Shown: piece after piece, positions 15,721-24,036 of the stretch
Position numbering within the stretch: position 1 is the stretch's first letter
Layout of the letters: every line of letters starts with the position of its first letter
From: an uncultured Roseibium sp.
GTDB lineage: Bacteria > Pseudomonadota > Alphaproteobacteria > Rhizobiales > Stappiaceae
Assembly (NCBI RefSeq): GCF_963669205.1
Contig: NZ_OY769915.1
Span: 5,784,501 to 5,848,500 of the forward strand
DNA: 64,000 nucleotides
Direction: 5' to 3'
Translations under genes and position numbers: made by a program
Notes under the pieces: model-generated
Told to the model about the DNA's origin: nothing
What the model saw: only the letters and a program-made list of their open reading frames with translations
Databases searched by the model: none

Positions 15721-17691
15721 TTAACTGTCCTTCGCAGCAAGCGCATTGAGCACTTCCTGTGAAGCCTTTTCCGTAAGCCCGTCCACCTGAACACGGGCCT
15801 CGGCACGGGCGACCCAATCGCTTCCGGCAGCCTTGGCGGCGTCGGGAAGGTCCTGATACGCGGCAATCGCCCCTGAAAGGTTCCCATTGGAAACAGCATT
15901 TTCCATCCGCCGCAAGGCCGCCTCGGGTCCCGTGCCGTCCGCATCGCCCGGACCGCGCACGGCGACGATGGACCTGGCGCTTGCGAGCAGACTGTCGAGA
16001 ACGTCGTCAGAGTGATCCGGTTCCGAGAAGGTCTGATAGATATTCCTGGCGACCGGCGGGAACTGGGCAATCAGCACCGACACCGGTTCGACACCGGTCT
16101 CGGCATGTGCCTCCAGCGCCTTGACATCGATATCCGCCGGCAGTCCGGCCTTGACCGCCGCGAGTTCGGTTTCGTACGGACGGCCTGAATCCACCGCCGA
16201 CTTGAGAGCCGAGACGGACAGGGCGCGGGCGGCGACTTCGCGGGCGGTCGCGTCACCCATGGTGCCTTCGACGTGCTGCAGCCGTTTCGACAGTGCATCC
16301 AGCTCCGCCCGGATGCTCTCCAGAGCTGCCGTGTTGGCCGCGCCGACGGAACTGATGTCGGACGACAGGCTGGACAGCGTCTCCGTCGCGCGCGCCTGGC
16401 TGTCGGCAAGGGTCTTGAGGGAGACGTCCGATGTCGACACGGCAGTCTGCGCCGCCTTCGCCGTGGCCTCCGCGTTCTGGAGACGGTTTTCGACATCTGC
16501 AAACTGCGTTTTCAGGCCGCCCAGTTCCGTTTCGAGCCCGGAGACGGAACCGGTCAGCTTGTCGGCTTCGCCCGTGGTCGCCGCGGCTTCGGTTTCAAGC
16601 TTGGAGAGGCGGTCTTCCAGGGGGCTCAGATCGACGGACGCCTGTTGTCCCGTCGCGCCTTCAAGCGCATCCAGCCTGCTTTCCAGCGGCTTCAGGTCGA
16701 CTGACGCAGCCCCGGTGGCCGCACCTCCGGCAGACGCAACTTCGCTGCGCAGGCTTTCGAAGTCCTGTTTCAGGGCCTCGATCGCCGGCGTCACATCCGA
16801 CGCGGCGGAAGAAGCGGCGCTTTCAAGTGAACTTTCCAGCGCGGACACCTTGGTTTCAAGCGCTGCGATCGCCTGCCCGGCGGACGGGTCCGCCGCAGTC
16901 GTGCCGAGTTCGCCGAGCTTCTGCTCGAGATCAGCGATTTTTTGTTCCGCGGCGGACAGGGCACTGGTGACCTGCTGGTCCTGTTCCGGCGTCAGCTTCA
17001 GGATCCCGGCCTGGTGAAGACCGAAACCGCCACCGAGCACGATGATACCGCCGATCACGGCTGCAATCAGAACACCGAAAGCGCCGACACCGCCGCTCTC
17101 TTCGGGTGCAGGCGGGGTCGAAAACGACGACCCGGAGGGCTTTGCGGAAGAAGACGTGGTGGACGTCGACCTCGCCGATGCGCTCGCACCGGATGAGGCA
17201 GAGGCGGAGGCGGACGTTGCGCCAGCGCCCGACTTGACGGTGCGCGGCGCGGTCGATGATGCCGGGGAAGATTTCGGTGCGCCGGTACCCGGTGTTTTCG
17301 CGGAAGACGATGCCCCCGTCGGCGCAGCTCCAGCAGCTGCAGCGGTTCCGGCGGGTCCGGCCGTGGTTTTGCTGCCGGTCGGCGCGCTTGTGCCAGTCGG
17401 ACCCGGTTTCGCGCCGGCAGGCCGTGTGCTGTCCTGTTTGGTGTCCGCCGCTTTCGCGTCAGCCGACGCTGTGACACCGGTTTTGGGAATGCCCGACGAC
17501 GGAGACCCCGCGCCCGCGCTGCCGGCCTTTTCGTTCACTTTTTCGGCCTTGAGATCGATCGTCACCGGGCGCTTCGCACCGGCTCCCGAAGCTGTGGATG
17601 GCTTGTCGCCGCTGCCGGGTTTGTCGGCAGAACCGGATCCGCTTCCGCCTGATGAGGATGCACCGCCAGAAGATTTTTTGTCCGTCGCCAT
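15721..17691 (-). CDS. Mitofilin (Mic60)-like inner-membrane coiled-coil protein
   Basis: A 656-aa protein: a disordered Ala/Gly/Ser/Lys-rich N-terminus (about 1-195), one membrane segment (about 200-227), a long predicted coiled coil with repeated LE and LESSLE patterns (about 235-480), and a globular C-terminal domain. Alphaproteobacterial mitofilins have this layout and characteristically lie between hemD and hemY. They are the bacterial ancestors of Mic60, which shapes cristae by bridging inner and outer membranes. Here the name rests on architecture and gene order. The start has GGAGAGCAG directly before the ATG. Confidence 0.85.
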   Translation of the reverse strand: MATDKKSSGGASSSGGSGSGSADKPGSGDKPSTASGAGAKRPVTIDLKAEKVNEKAGSAGAGSPSSGIPKTGVTASADAKAADTKQDSTRPAGAKPGPTGTSAPTGSKTTAGPAGTAAAAGAAPTGASSSAKTPGTGAPKSSPASSTAPRTVKSGAGATSASASASSGASASARSTSTTSSSAKPSGSSFSTPPAPEESGGVGAFGVLIAAVIGGIIVLGGGFGLHQAGILKLTPEQDQQVTSALSAAEQKIADLEQKLGELGTTAADPSAGQAIAALETKVSALESSLESAASSAASDVTPAIEALKQDFESLRSEVASAGGAATGAASVDLKPLESRLDALEGATGQQASVDLSPLEDRLSKLETEAAATTGEADKLTGSVSGLETELGGLKTQFADVENRLQNAEATAKAAQTAVSTSDVSLKTLADSQARATETLSSLSSDISSVGAANTAALESIRAELDALSKRLQHVEGTMGDATAREVAARALSVSALKSAVDSGRPYETELAAVKAGLPADIDVKALEAHAETGVEPVSVLIAQFPPVARNIYQTFSEPDHSDDVLDSLLASARSIVAVRGPGDADGTGPEAALRRMENAVSNGNLSGAIAAYQDLPDAAKAAGSDWVARAEARVQVDGLTEKASQEVLNALAAKDS

Positions 17692-17801
17692 CTGCTCTCC
17701 TCCTGAACCTTCCGGTCACACTATACACACCTGATGACGAAGCGGAACTGCCTCGACACAGACTTTTTCGCGCTGCAAAACAACGACTCCACCGGATCTG
17801 G

Positions 17802-18518
17802 TTAACACGCTCCTAAGACCAGTTCCAATAATGCCTTTTCGCTCGGCACGTCAGCTGCTTCAACGCACATATGCCCAGATAAGGGCTCTGCAGCCTGTTG
17901 CGAGATCGCAAAGACACATAACTCCGAAAAAACGGCTTCGGGACAGCTTGATCTGAGCAGTTGCAAGAGCGTCTCCGCTGTCCGCCGCGAGTAAACCAGC
18001 ACCCCGTTGTAGCCGCCTTCGCACAAGCGCTCGCGGACGTCATCGGCAAGCGCTCCGGCGGCGGCCATCCGATAGACGACCACGGTTTCGCTGCCGATGC
18101 CGTTTTCGCGCAGAACGGCATCGATATCGCCGCTCCGGTCCTGCGCGGCTGGGTAGAGAACATTGCCACCGTCAAACGTCCGACGTTTTGAGACGAGGAG
18201 CTCACCGAGCGACGATAGGTCGCCGGACGCCGAAAGCACGCTGGTAAACCCGGCTGCGCGGCATGCGGCCGCCGTCGCATCGCCGACGGTAAACACCGGC
18301 AGGTTTCGCAACTGCTCCAGTTGCTGATGCCCAGCAAGCGCATCCAGCGCCCTGCGGCTGGTAAAGACCAGCGCAGAAACGGCCTCAAGATCCAGTTGAG
18401 CCGGAGCCCCGGCCTGAAATGCCAAAAGCGGAGCCTCGTCGGCAACATGGCCGGCTGCGCGGATCAGGTCGGCTGTCCGTGCGCACTCGGGTTGCGGCCG
18501 TGTCACCAGGAAACGCAT
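17802..18518 (-). CDS. hemD: Uroporphyrinogen-III synthase
   Basis: The 238-aa frame from MRFLVTRPQPECARTA is a HemD-type protein with the expected N-terminal LVTRPQP strand, a VFTSRRALDALAG segment and a C-terminal SRRTAETLLQLL region. The family is poorly conserved, so position after hemC is strong supporting evidence. It closes hydroxymethylbilane, the HemC product, into uroporphyrinogen III with inversion of ring D. The start ATG is four bases after the hemC stop; an in-frame extension to 18584 would run into hemC and is rejected. Confidence 0.92.
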   Translation of the reverse strand: MRFLVTRPQPECARTADLIRAAGHVADEAPLLAFQAGAPAQLDLEAVSALVFTSRRALDALAGHQQLEQLRNLPVFTVGDATAAACRAAGFTSVLSASGDLSSLGELLVSKRRTFDGGNVLYPAAQDRSGDIDAVLRENGIGSETVVVYRMAAAGALADDVRERLCEGGYNGVLVYSRRTAETLLQLLRSSCPEAVFSELCVFAISQQAAEPLSGHMCVEAADVPSEKALLELVLGAC

Positions 18519-18522
18519 GTCT

Positions 18523-19449
18523 TCAGTGACCTGACAGGAAGCCGGGGCCCATGCGCTCCTTGAGGGCCTCGCCGACAGAAACACCGATGGACACCGCGTT
18601 TTCCATTGGTCCGTCTTCCTCGGCCTCGTGATATGCGCTGCCGTCCGGTTTCAGCACGATGCCCCTGAACCTGAGGGTTCCCTCCGCAATGGTTGCAAGC
18701 CCTCCAATCGGCGTCCGGCAGGATCCGTCGAGAACACCGAGAAAGGCGCGCTCGGCTTCAAGACGGATCTGCGTTTCCGGATCGTGGATGGGAGCGAGCT
18801 TGTCGAGTGTCGCCGTGTCGTCTTCCCGGCTTTCGATGCAGATCGCGCCTTGTCCGACCGCGGGCAGGAAGTCATCGATCCCGAGCATGCTGGTGATTTC
18901 CGCCTCAAGCCCGAGCCGCTTCAGACCGGCCGCGGCAAGAAGCGTCGCGTCAACGGCGCCATCCGCGAGTTTTTTCAGACGGGTCTGCAGATTGCCGCGA
19001 TACATCACCACATCGATGTCGGGTCTCAGCCGCTTGATCATGGCCTGCCGGCGCAGTGAACTCGAGCCGACCACCGCGCCGTGCGGCAGCGCCTTGAGCG
19101 ACGCCGCCTTGGGTGAGAGAAACGCATCCCGGACATCCTCCCGCGGAAGGAAGGCGGTCAGGGCCAGGCCGTCCGGCAGAACCGTTGGCATGTCCTTGGA
19201 AGAATGCACGGCGATATCGATGCGTTTGTCGAGCAGCGCTTCCTCGATCTCCTTGGTGAACAGCCCCTTGCCGCCCACTTCGGACAATGGCCTGTCCTGA
19301 ATGCGGTCGCCCGATGTCTTGATCACCACGATTTCGAACGCGTCGTCCCCAAGCCCGTGCGCGGCTTTGAGCCGATCTCTGGTTTCATGCGCCTGTGCCA
19401 GCGCAAGCGCACTACCCCGGGTACCGATTCGCAAAGGATTTGATTGCAA
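18523..19449 (-). CDS. hemC: Hydroxymethylbilane synthase (porphobilinogen deaminase)
   Basis: Contains all HemC landmarks: IGTRGSALALAQ at the N-terminus, HSSKDMPT in the catalytic cleft, SSSLRRQA, and the dipyrromethane-cofactor cysteine in LDGSCRTPIG. It polymerises four porphobilinogens into hydroxymethylbilane. I place the start at TTG 19449 (MQSNPLRIGTRGS), which gives 308 aa, the family's usual length. The frame is open to a GTG at 19521, but that extension is not family-like. It is first in the haem/mitofilin operon and divergent from tsaD, with about 90 bases between the starts. Confidence 0.93.
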   Translation of the reverse strand: MQSNPLRIGTRGSALALAQAHETRDRLKAAHGLGDDAFEIVVIKTSGDRIQDRPLSEVGGKGLFTKEIEEALLDKRIDIAVHSSKDMPTVLPDGLALTAFLPREDVRDAFLSPKAASLKALPHGAVVGSSSLRRQAMIKRLRPDIDVVMYRGNLQTRLKKLADGAVDATLLAAAGLKRLGLEAEITSMLGIDDFLPAVGQGAICIESREDDTATLDKLAPIHDPETQIRLEAERAFLGVLDGSCRTPIGGLATIAEGTLRFRGIVLKPDGSAYHEAEEDGPMENAVSIGVSVGEALKERMGPGFLSGH

Positions 19450-19541
19450 GGTTAACCGTCCAGATGTTACGCCCGGCAGAAATAAGCTGGACGCGGGATG
19501 AATGGTGCCTGACCCTAGCACAGGCCGTGATCACTAAACCA

Positions 19542-20648
19542 ATGACTTCAGTCAATTCAAATAGCAATGCGACGAATCTGACCGTTCTTGGCATTGAAAC
19601 CAGCTGCGACGAGACGGCGGCCGCAATTGTCCGCGGGCCTGCGGACCGGGAGATCCTGTCCAACACAATTCGCTCGCAGATCGACGAACATACGGAGTTC
19701 GGCGGCGTCGTCCCCGAAATCGCCGCCCGCGCGCATATCGAGATCCTCGACAGGATCGTCGCAGAGGCCATGCGCGAGGCAGACTGCGGCTGGGATGACA
19801 TAGACGCGGTCGCGGCAACGGCAGGGCCGGGCCTGATCGGCGGAGTGATCGTCGGCTTCATGACCGCAAAGGCAATCGCGATGGCCGCGGGCAAGACACT
19901 GATCGGCGTCAACCATCTGGAAGGCCACGCGCTCACGGCGCGCCTTACGGACGATCTGGATTTTCCGTTTCTGCTCTTGCTGGTCTCCGGCGGCCACAGC
20001 CAGTTTCTTCTCGTTCGCGGTGTTGGCGACTACGAGCGGCTCGGAACGACGATCGACGATGCCATCGGCGAAGCCTTCGACAAGACCGCCAAACTGCTTG
20101 GCCTTCCCTATCCGGGCGGCCCGCATGTCGAAAAGATGGCCGCAAGAGGCGATGCCGCCCGCTTCCGCCTGCCGCGCCCCCTGCTCGACAGGCCCAGCCT
20201 GGACATGTCCTTTGCCGGATTGAAGACCGCGTTGCGCACCCAGGCCAAGAAGCTCGAACCGGTAGACGATCAGACGGTTGCAGATCTGTGTGCCGCGTTC
20301 CAGCTGGCTGTCGCGGACGTCCTGGCCGCACGGACGAAATCAGCACTTGACCTCTTCCGCACCCGCCACCCCGGCATCGCTCCGGTCATCGTTGTGGCGG
20401 GCGGTGTCGCCGCCAACCAGGAAATCCGCAAGGCCCTTACCGTTGCCGCCAGCGAGGCTGGCGCAAGGTTCGTCGCACCGCCGATGCGGCTGTGCACCGA
20501 CAATGCCGCGATGATCGCCTGGGCCGGAATAGAACGGCTGCGTGCCGGACCCGTCGACGACATGGACCTGTCTCCCCGTCCCCGGTGGCCGCTGGATTCA
20601 GAACGGGCTGGCATTCTGGGTGCCGGCAAAAAGGGTGCGAAGGCCTGA
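19542..20648 (+). CDS. tsaD: tRNA N6-adenosine threonylcarbamoyltransferase TsaD
   Basis: A 368-aa ASKHA-fold protein with VLGIETSCDETAAAIV near the start, metal-binding histidines in HxxxH (VPEIAARAHIEILD, then NHLEGHA), VSGGHSQ, and the C-terminal GGVAANQ and CTDNAAM motifs. TsaD transfers threonylcarbamoyl to A37 of tRNAs that read ANN codons, working with TsaB/TsaE. The ATG at 19542 gives the usual length; an in-frame extension to 19395 overlaps hemC and is rejected. The tsaD-gpsA order is typical of Hyphomicrobiales. Confidence 0.96.
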   Translation: MTSVNSNSNATNLTVLGIETSCDETAAAIVRGPADREILSNTIRSQIDEHTEFGGVVPEIAARAHIEILDRIVAEAMREADCGWDDIDAVAATAGPGLIGGVIVGFMTAKAIAMAAGKTLIGVNHLEGHALTARLTDDLDFPFLLLLVSGGHSQFLLVRGVGDYERLGTTIDDAIGEAFDKTAKLLGLPYPGGPHVEKMAARGDAARFRLPRPLLDRPSLDMSFAGLKTALRTQAKKLEPVDDQTVADLCAAFQLAVADVLAARTKSALDLFRTRHPGIAPVIVVAGGVAANQEIRKALTVAASEAGARFVAPPMRLCTDNAAMIAWAGIERLRAGPVDDMDLSPRPRWPLDSERAGILGAGKKGAKA

Positions 20649-20795
20649 CCGTTTCCGCTTGTCCGCGAATTCTTGCCCCGAACACAAACTTGCCCTTTTA
20701 GACATGCAGGGAGCCTGTTAGATCAACGGATGTGCGGTCGGATTCGATCGGACATGTTCTGAACAGCGCTTTCCCTCGCAAAGGAACCCGGCGGC

Positions 20796-21272
20796 ATGGA
20801 CGTCTACCACAAGGCTTACGTTTACCTGACTTGCGGCACGGACCTGCTCGTTTTTTCGGAGCCGGACTTCCCGCATGTCGGGTTGCAGGTTCCAGGTGGC
20901 ACGCTCGACCCTGGGGAAAGTTATCTGCAAGCGGCCCGTCGGGAGTTTCGCGAAGAGACAGGACTTTCGTTGGATATCGCGCTCGAATCGTTCGCCGATC
21001 AGGATCGGATCCTGAAGAATGTCCCCGATTGCCTCGATGGATTGCATCGGCGGCGGCATTTTCACGGAACCGTTCGGGAAAAGGCTGCCGAAGAGTGGGA
21101 ACATTTCGAATCCTCTCCGAGCGCGGGTGGCCCTCCGATCCGGTTCCGCCTGTTCTGGATCGACTTGTTCGCGAGCGATGTGACCCAGGAGGCCCGGTTC
21201 TTCGAAGGGTTTGGAGCACAGCTTGAGACATTACGGTCGCGCATGGAAGGGCAGAGCAATGGGCGCCATTAA
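20796..21272 (+). CDS. NUDIX hydrolase
   Basis: A 158-aa protein whose Nudix box fits the consensus exactly: Gly48, Glu54 and REFREETGL, starting GGTLDPGE at about residue 47. Such enzymes hydrolyse nucleoside diphosphates linked to another moiety; the substrate cannot be predicted here. It lies between tsaD and gpsA and overlaps gpsA by 14 bases, so it belongs to that transcription unit. Its codon use looks slightly different and it is not always present at this place in relatives, so it may be an insertion into the conserved tsaD-gpsA pair. Confidence 0.88.
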   Translation: MDVYHKAYVYLTCGTDLLVFSEPDFPHVGLQVPGGTLDPGESYLQAARREFREETGLSLDIALESFADQDRILKNVPDCLDGLHRRRHFHGTVREKAAEEWEHFESSPSAGGPPIRFRLFWIDLFASDVTQEARFFEGFGAQLETLRSRMEGQSNGRH

Positions 21273-22266
21273 GACAGTCGGCGTCATCGGCGGTGGTGCC
21301 TGGGGAACGGCCCTCGCCCTGACGGCAGCGCGCGCGGGGCGTGACGTCAGGCTCTGGGCACGCGACCCGGAGACGGTGTCGACAATACGCTCACGGCGGC
21401 AGAACACACGCTACCTGCCGGGAATTACCTTTGACGAGGATCTCAACGCGACCGAGTCTTTGGAAGACATAGCGGGCGCGGATGCCATTTTACTCGTCAC
21501 CCCGGCGCAGACGACGCGCGGTGTGCTCGCGGCCCTGAAGAAAACAGGCGCCGTCTCGGGTCCTGTCGTTCTGTGCGCCAAGGGCATCGAGCAAACGTCA
21601 GGCAAGCTTCTGTCCCGCGTGATGAACGAGGAACTGCCGGGTGTCGAGCCCGGTGTCCTGTCGGGTCCGAGCTTTGCCGACGATGTTGCCCGCGGTCTGC
21701 CGACGGCCGTCACGGTGGCCGCGAATTCGGCCAAGACCGCCCTGAGCCTGTGCGAAGCGCTCCAGTCCGCCTGTTTCCGGCCCTATGCCTCGATCGATAT
21801 CCTGGGGGCCCAGATCGGCGGGTCGCTGAAGAATGTGCTCGCGATCGCCTGCGGAGCCGTCGTCGGCAGGAAGCTGGGCGCAAGTGCGCAGGCAGCGCTG
21901 ACCGCCCGGGGCTTTGCCGAGCTGACCCGGCTGGGCACCGCGATGGGCGCACAGGGCGAGACCCTGACCGGCCTGTCCGGCCTCGGCGATCTCGTGCTGA
22001 CCTGCTCGTCGACCCAGTCGCGGAATTTTTCATTTGGCCTGAGGCTGGGAGAAGGCTTCATGGCCTCGGAGCTGATCTCCGCCGGCGGCAAGCTCGCGGA
22101 AGGCGCCTATTCGGCGCGGGTCGCGGTCAAGCTGGCACAGAAACACGGCATCGACGTCCCGATCTGCGAGACGGTCGCGCGGATGATCGACGAAGACCTC
22201 TCGATAGACGACGCGCTCAACACCCTGATGGCGCGTCCGCTGAAGGCGGAGACGGAAAGCCTGTGA
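21259..22266 (+). CDS. gpsA: NAD(P)-dependent glycerol-3-phosphate dehydrogenase
   Basis: A 335-aa protein from MGAIKTVGVIGGGAWGTALA, with the GGGAWGT dinucleotide-binding loop, KGIE, GPSFADDVARGLPTAV, the catalytic Lys region GSLKNVLAIACG, and the final RNFSFG and VAR segments. It reduces dihydroxyacetone phosphate to sn-glycerol 3-phosphate for phospholipid synthesis. The start chosen fits the family; the frame is open 16 codons further but this lies inside the NUDIX gene. It precedes YciI and EVE genes on the same strand. Confidence 0.96.
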   Translation: MGAIKTVGVIGGGAWGTALALTAARAGRDVRLWARDPETVSTIRSRRQNTRYLPGITFDEDLNATESLEDIAGADAILLVTPAQTTRGVLAALKKTGAVSGPVVLCAKGIEQTSGKLLSRVMNEELPGVEPGVLSGPSFADDVARGLPTAVTVAANSAKTALSLCEALQSACFRPYASIDILGAQIGGSLKNVLAIACGAVVGRKLGASAQAALTARGFAELTRLGTAMGAQGETLTGLSGLGDLVLTCSSTQSRNFSFGLRLGEGFMASELISAGGKLAEGAYSARVAVKLAQKHGIDVPICETVARMIDEDLSIDDALNTLMARPLKAETESL

Positions 22267-22344
22267 CACACCCAATCCGGCATTGAGTTTATGACAACTC
22301 GGCCCTAGGTTCGCACAAAGTGCCGTCAACCAGGAACCTCAACC

Positions 22345-22635
22345 ATGCTCTATGCCCTGATATGCACCGACAAGCCCGGTGCCCTGCAAACACGTCTCGA
22401 CAATCGCGACAGCCACATCGCCTTTCTCAAGGGCCTCGGTAACGGTCTCAAGGCGGCCGGCCCGTTCCTTGATGACGACGGCAACATGTCCGGCTCTCTG
22501 GTCGTGATTGAAGCGGCGAACAGGGACGAAGCCCTCGCCATTTCGCAGGAAGACCCCTACGCCATCGCCGGTCTGTTCGAAAGCGTCGAGATCCGGCCGT
22601 GGAACTGGGTGATCAAGAACCCGGAGGTCAGCTAA
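22345..22635 (+). CDS. YciI-family protein
   Basis: A 96-aa protein of the YciI fold: MLYALICTDKPGALQTR, an RDSHIAFL helix with the conserved His, GPFLDDDGNMSGSL, and ...DPYAIAGLFESVEIRPW. The family has a ferredoxin-like fold and a possible active-site His-Asp pair, but no known substrate in this context. It is separated by 78 bases from gpsA and runs directly into the EVE gene, with no intergenic base. Confidence 0.93.
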   Translation: MLYALICTDKPGALQTRLDNRDSHIAFLKGLGNGLKAAGPFLDDDGNMSGSLVVIEAANRDEALAISQEDPYAIAGLFESVEIRPWNWVIKNPEVS

Positions 22636-23061
22636 GTGCAGTACTGGTTGATCAAATCCGAACCGGACAAATGGTCCTGGGAACAGCAGAAAGCTAGGGG
22701 CGATGCCGGCGAACAGTGGGACGGCATCAGGAACTACCAGGCACGCAACAACATGCGCACGATGGAAATCGGTGACAGGGCGTTTTTCTATCACTCCAAC
22801 ATCGGCAAGGAAGTCGTCGGCGTCGTTGAAGTCTGCAGCGGCATTCATCCGGACACCACGACCGATGATCCGCGCTGGGAATGCGTGGACTTCAAGGCCG
22901 TTTGCGACATGCCGAAGCCGGTGACGCTTGCCGATGTAAAGGCGGAGCCGCGTCTCGAGAAGATGGCACTGGTCGCCAACACGCGCCTGTCGGTTCAGCC
23001 GGTCACCAAAGACGAGTGGAATATCGTCTGCGAGATGGGCGGGCTGAAAGACCCGGCGTAA
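22636..23061 (+). CDS. EVE-domain protein
   Basis: The 141-aa protein starts at a GTG immediately after the YciI stop. It has the EVE-domain signature: YWLIKSEPDKWSW, WDGIRNYQARNNM, FFYHSN and EVVGVVEV. EVE domains are PUA-like and bind modified bases (for example N6- or 5-modified nucleobases) through an aromatic cage; the bacterial stand-alone form has no proven role. Linkage with tsaD, a tRNA-modifying enzyme, hints at RNA rather than DNA as ligand, which is inference. Confidence 0.94.
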   Translation: MQYWLIKSEPDKWSWEQQKARGDAGEQWDGIRNYQARNNMRTMEIGDRAFFYHSNIGKEVVGVVEVCSGIHPDTTTDDPRWECVDFKAVCDMPKPVTLADVKAEPRLEKMALVANTRLSVQPVTKDEWNIVCEMGGLKDPA

Positions 23062-23097
23062 GCGAACGCGCAGACGGTGAATGCACGCGGCGCGCCT

Positions 23098-23118
23098 CCC
23101 TCTCCCCGTGGGAGAGGG
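23098..23118. repeat. REP-like hairpin CCCTCTCCC...GGGAGAGGG
   Basis: A 9-bp inverted repeat followed by GCTGGGGTGAGGG. The same motif in varied form occurs at about 45690-45800. This kind of palindromic intergenic repeat is common in GC-rich Proteobacteria. It lies between the EVE and methyltransferase genes. Confidence 0.7.
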
Positions 23119-23233
23119 CTGGGGTGAGGGAGCAAACACTCTTTGCCAAGAAACAGCACCCCTCACCCGATGCGTTAAAGCAGTCTCTTCCCACGGAAGT
23201 GGTGGCTGGCGCACATTTCAAACGGTAAGCCCC

Positions 23234-23893
23234 ATGCCGCCCATTGAGGACCCAGCCGCGTTCATACGCCGGGAAACCACGGTCAAGCCCGTTCCGCATG
23301 CGGAGGAAATCAGGCTTCACGTCGCGGACGAGGCGATGGAACTCTGGCAGAAGACGGAGGAGGACCTTGGCGCGCTTGGCCTCGATCCGCCGTTCTGGGC
23401 TTTTGCCTGGGCAGGTGGCCAGGGACTGGCACGTTATATCCTCGACACACCGTCACTGGTCATGGGAAAGACCGTGCTCGATTTCGCCTGCGGCTCCGGA
23501 CTGGTTGGCATTGCGGCGATGATGGCGGGTGCGAAGTCGTGCCGCGCTGTCGATATCGATCCGTTCGCCATTGCAGCTGCGCGTCTCAATGCCGGCCTGA
23601 ACGGTGTCCGGCTCGATCTCGACATAACCGATCTGACACGGCAAGCCACGCCTTCGGTCGATGTCGTTTTCTGCGGCGATGTTTTCTATGACCGGCAAAT
23701 GGCCGATGCTGTCGCAGGCTTTCTGGACCGGCTGATCGATGCCGGCATCGACGTTCTGGTCGGCGACCCGGGCAGATCCTATCTGCCCAAGGAGCGTCTA
23801 ACCGAGCTTGGCGCTTACAAGGTTCCCGTCGTCGGTGCGCTGGAAGACAATGAAATCAAGAAAACCTCTGTGTACCGCGTTGGAAAAAGCTGA
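23234..23893 (+). CDS. Class I SAM methyltransferase, ETF-beta lysine methyltransferase-like
   Basis: A 219-aa protein from MPPIEDPAAFIRRET. SAM-binding motif I is VLDFACGSGLVGIAA (about residues 79-93), the acidic loop AVDIDPFAI follows, and motif post-I reads FCGDVFYD. The GD-FYD motif and PFWAFAW segment fit the METTL20/ETFB-KMT group, which methylates lysines of electron-transfer flavoprotein beta; relatives occur in Alphaproteobacteria. The start is the ATG after AACGGTAAGCCCC; the frame is open upstream through the REP-like repeat and should not be extended. Confidence 0.78.
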   Translation: MPPIEDPAAFIRRETTVKPVPHAEEIRLHVADEAMELWQKTEEDLGALGLDPPFWAFAWAGGQGLARYILDTPSLVMGKTVLDFACGSGLVGIAAMMAGAKSCRAVDIDPFAIAAARLNAGLNGVRLDLDITDLTRQATPSVDVVFCGDVFYDRQMADAVAGFLDRLIDAGIDVLVGDPGRSYLPKERLTELGAYKVPVVGALEDNEIKKTSVYRVGKS

Positions 23894-23915
23894 CGGCTCA
23901 CGTCGCAATTTCACC

Positions 23916-23934
23916 GTGAGAATTCTTTTCTCAC
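23916..23934. repeat. Hairpin GTGAGAA-N5-TTCTCAC after the methyltransferase gene
   Basis: A perfect 7-bp inverted repeat with a 5-base loop, 22 bases after the stop codon. There is no clear T-run, so it may be a weak terminator or an operator for the following amidohydrolase gene. Confidence 0.4.
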
Positions 23935-24036
23935 AACGATCTACAGAAGTTTTTGCCGTTCGGGTCTTCCCCTTTGCGCTTCTTGCGATAGGTTAGCCCC
24001 ACAAAGAGTTTACAGCATTCCTCCCAGGAGCCCTCC

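Noticed and set aside
14521..15762. A 413-codon open frame on the plus strand across the hemY gene
   Set aside because: It is the antisense of hemY and has no ribosome site or domain; long antisense frames are expected in GC-rich genes.
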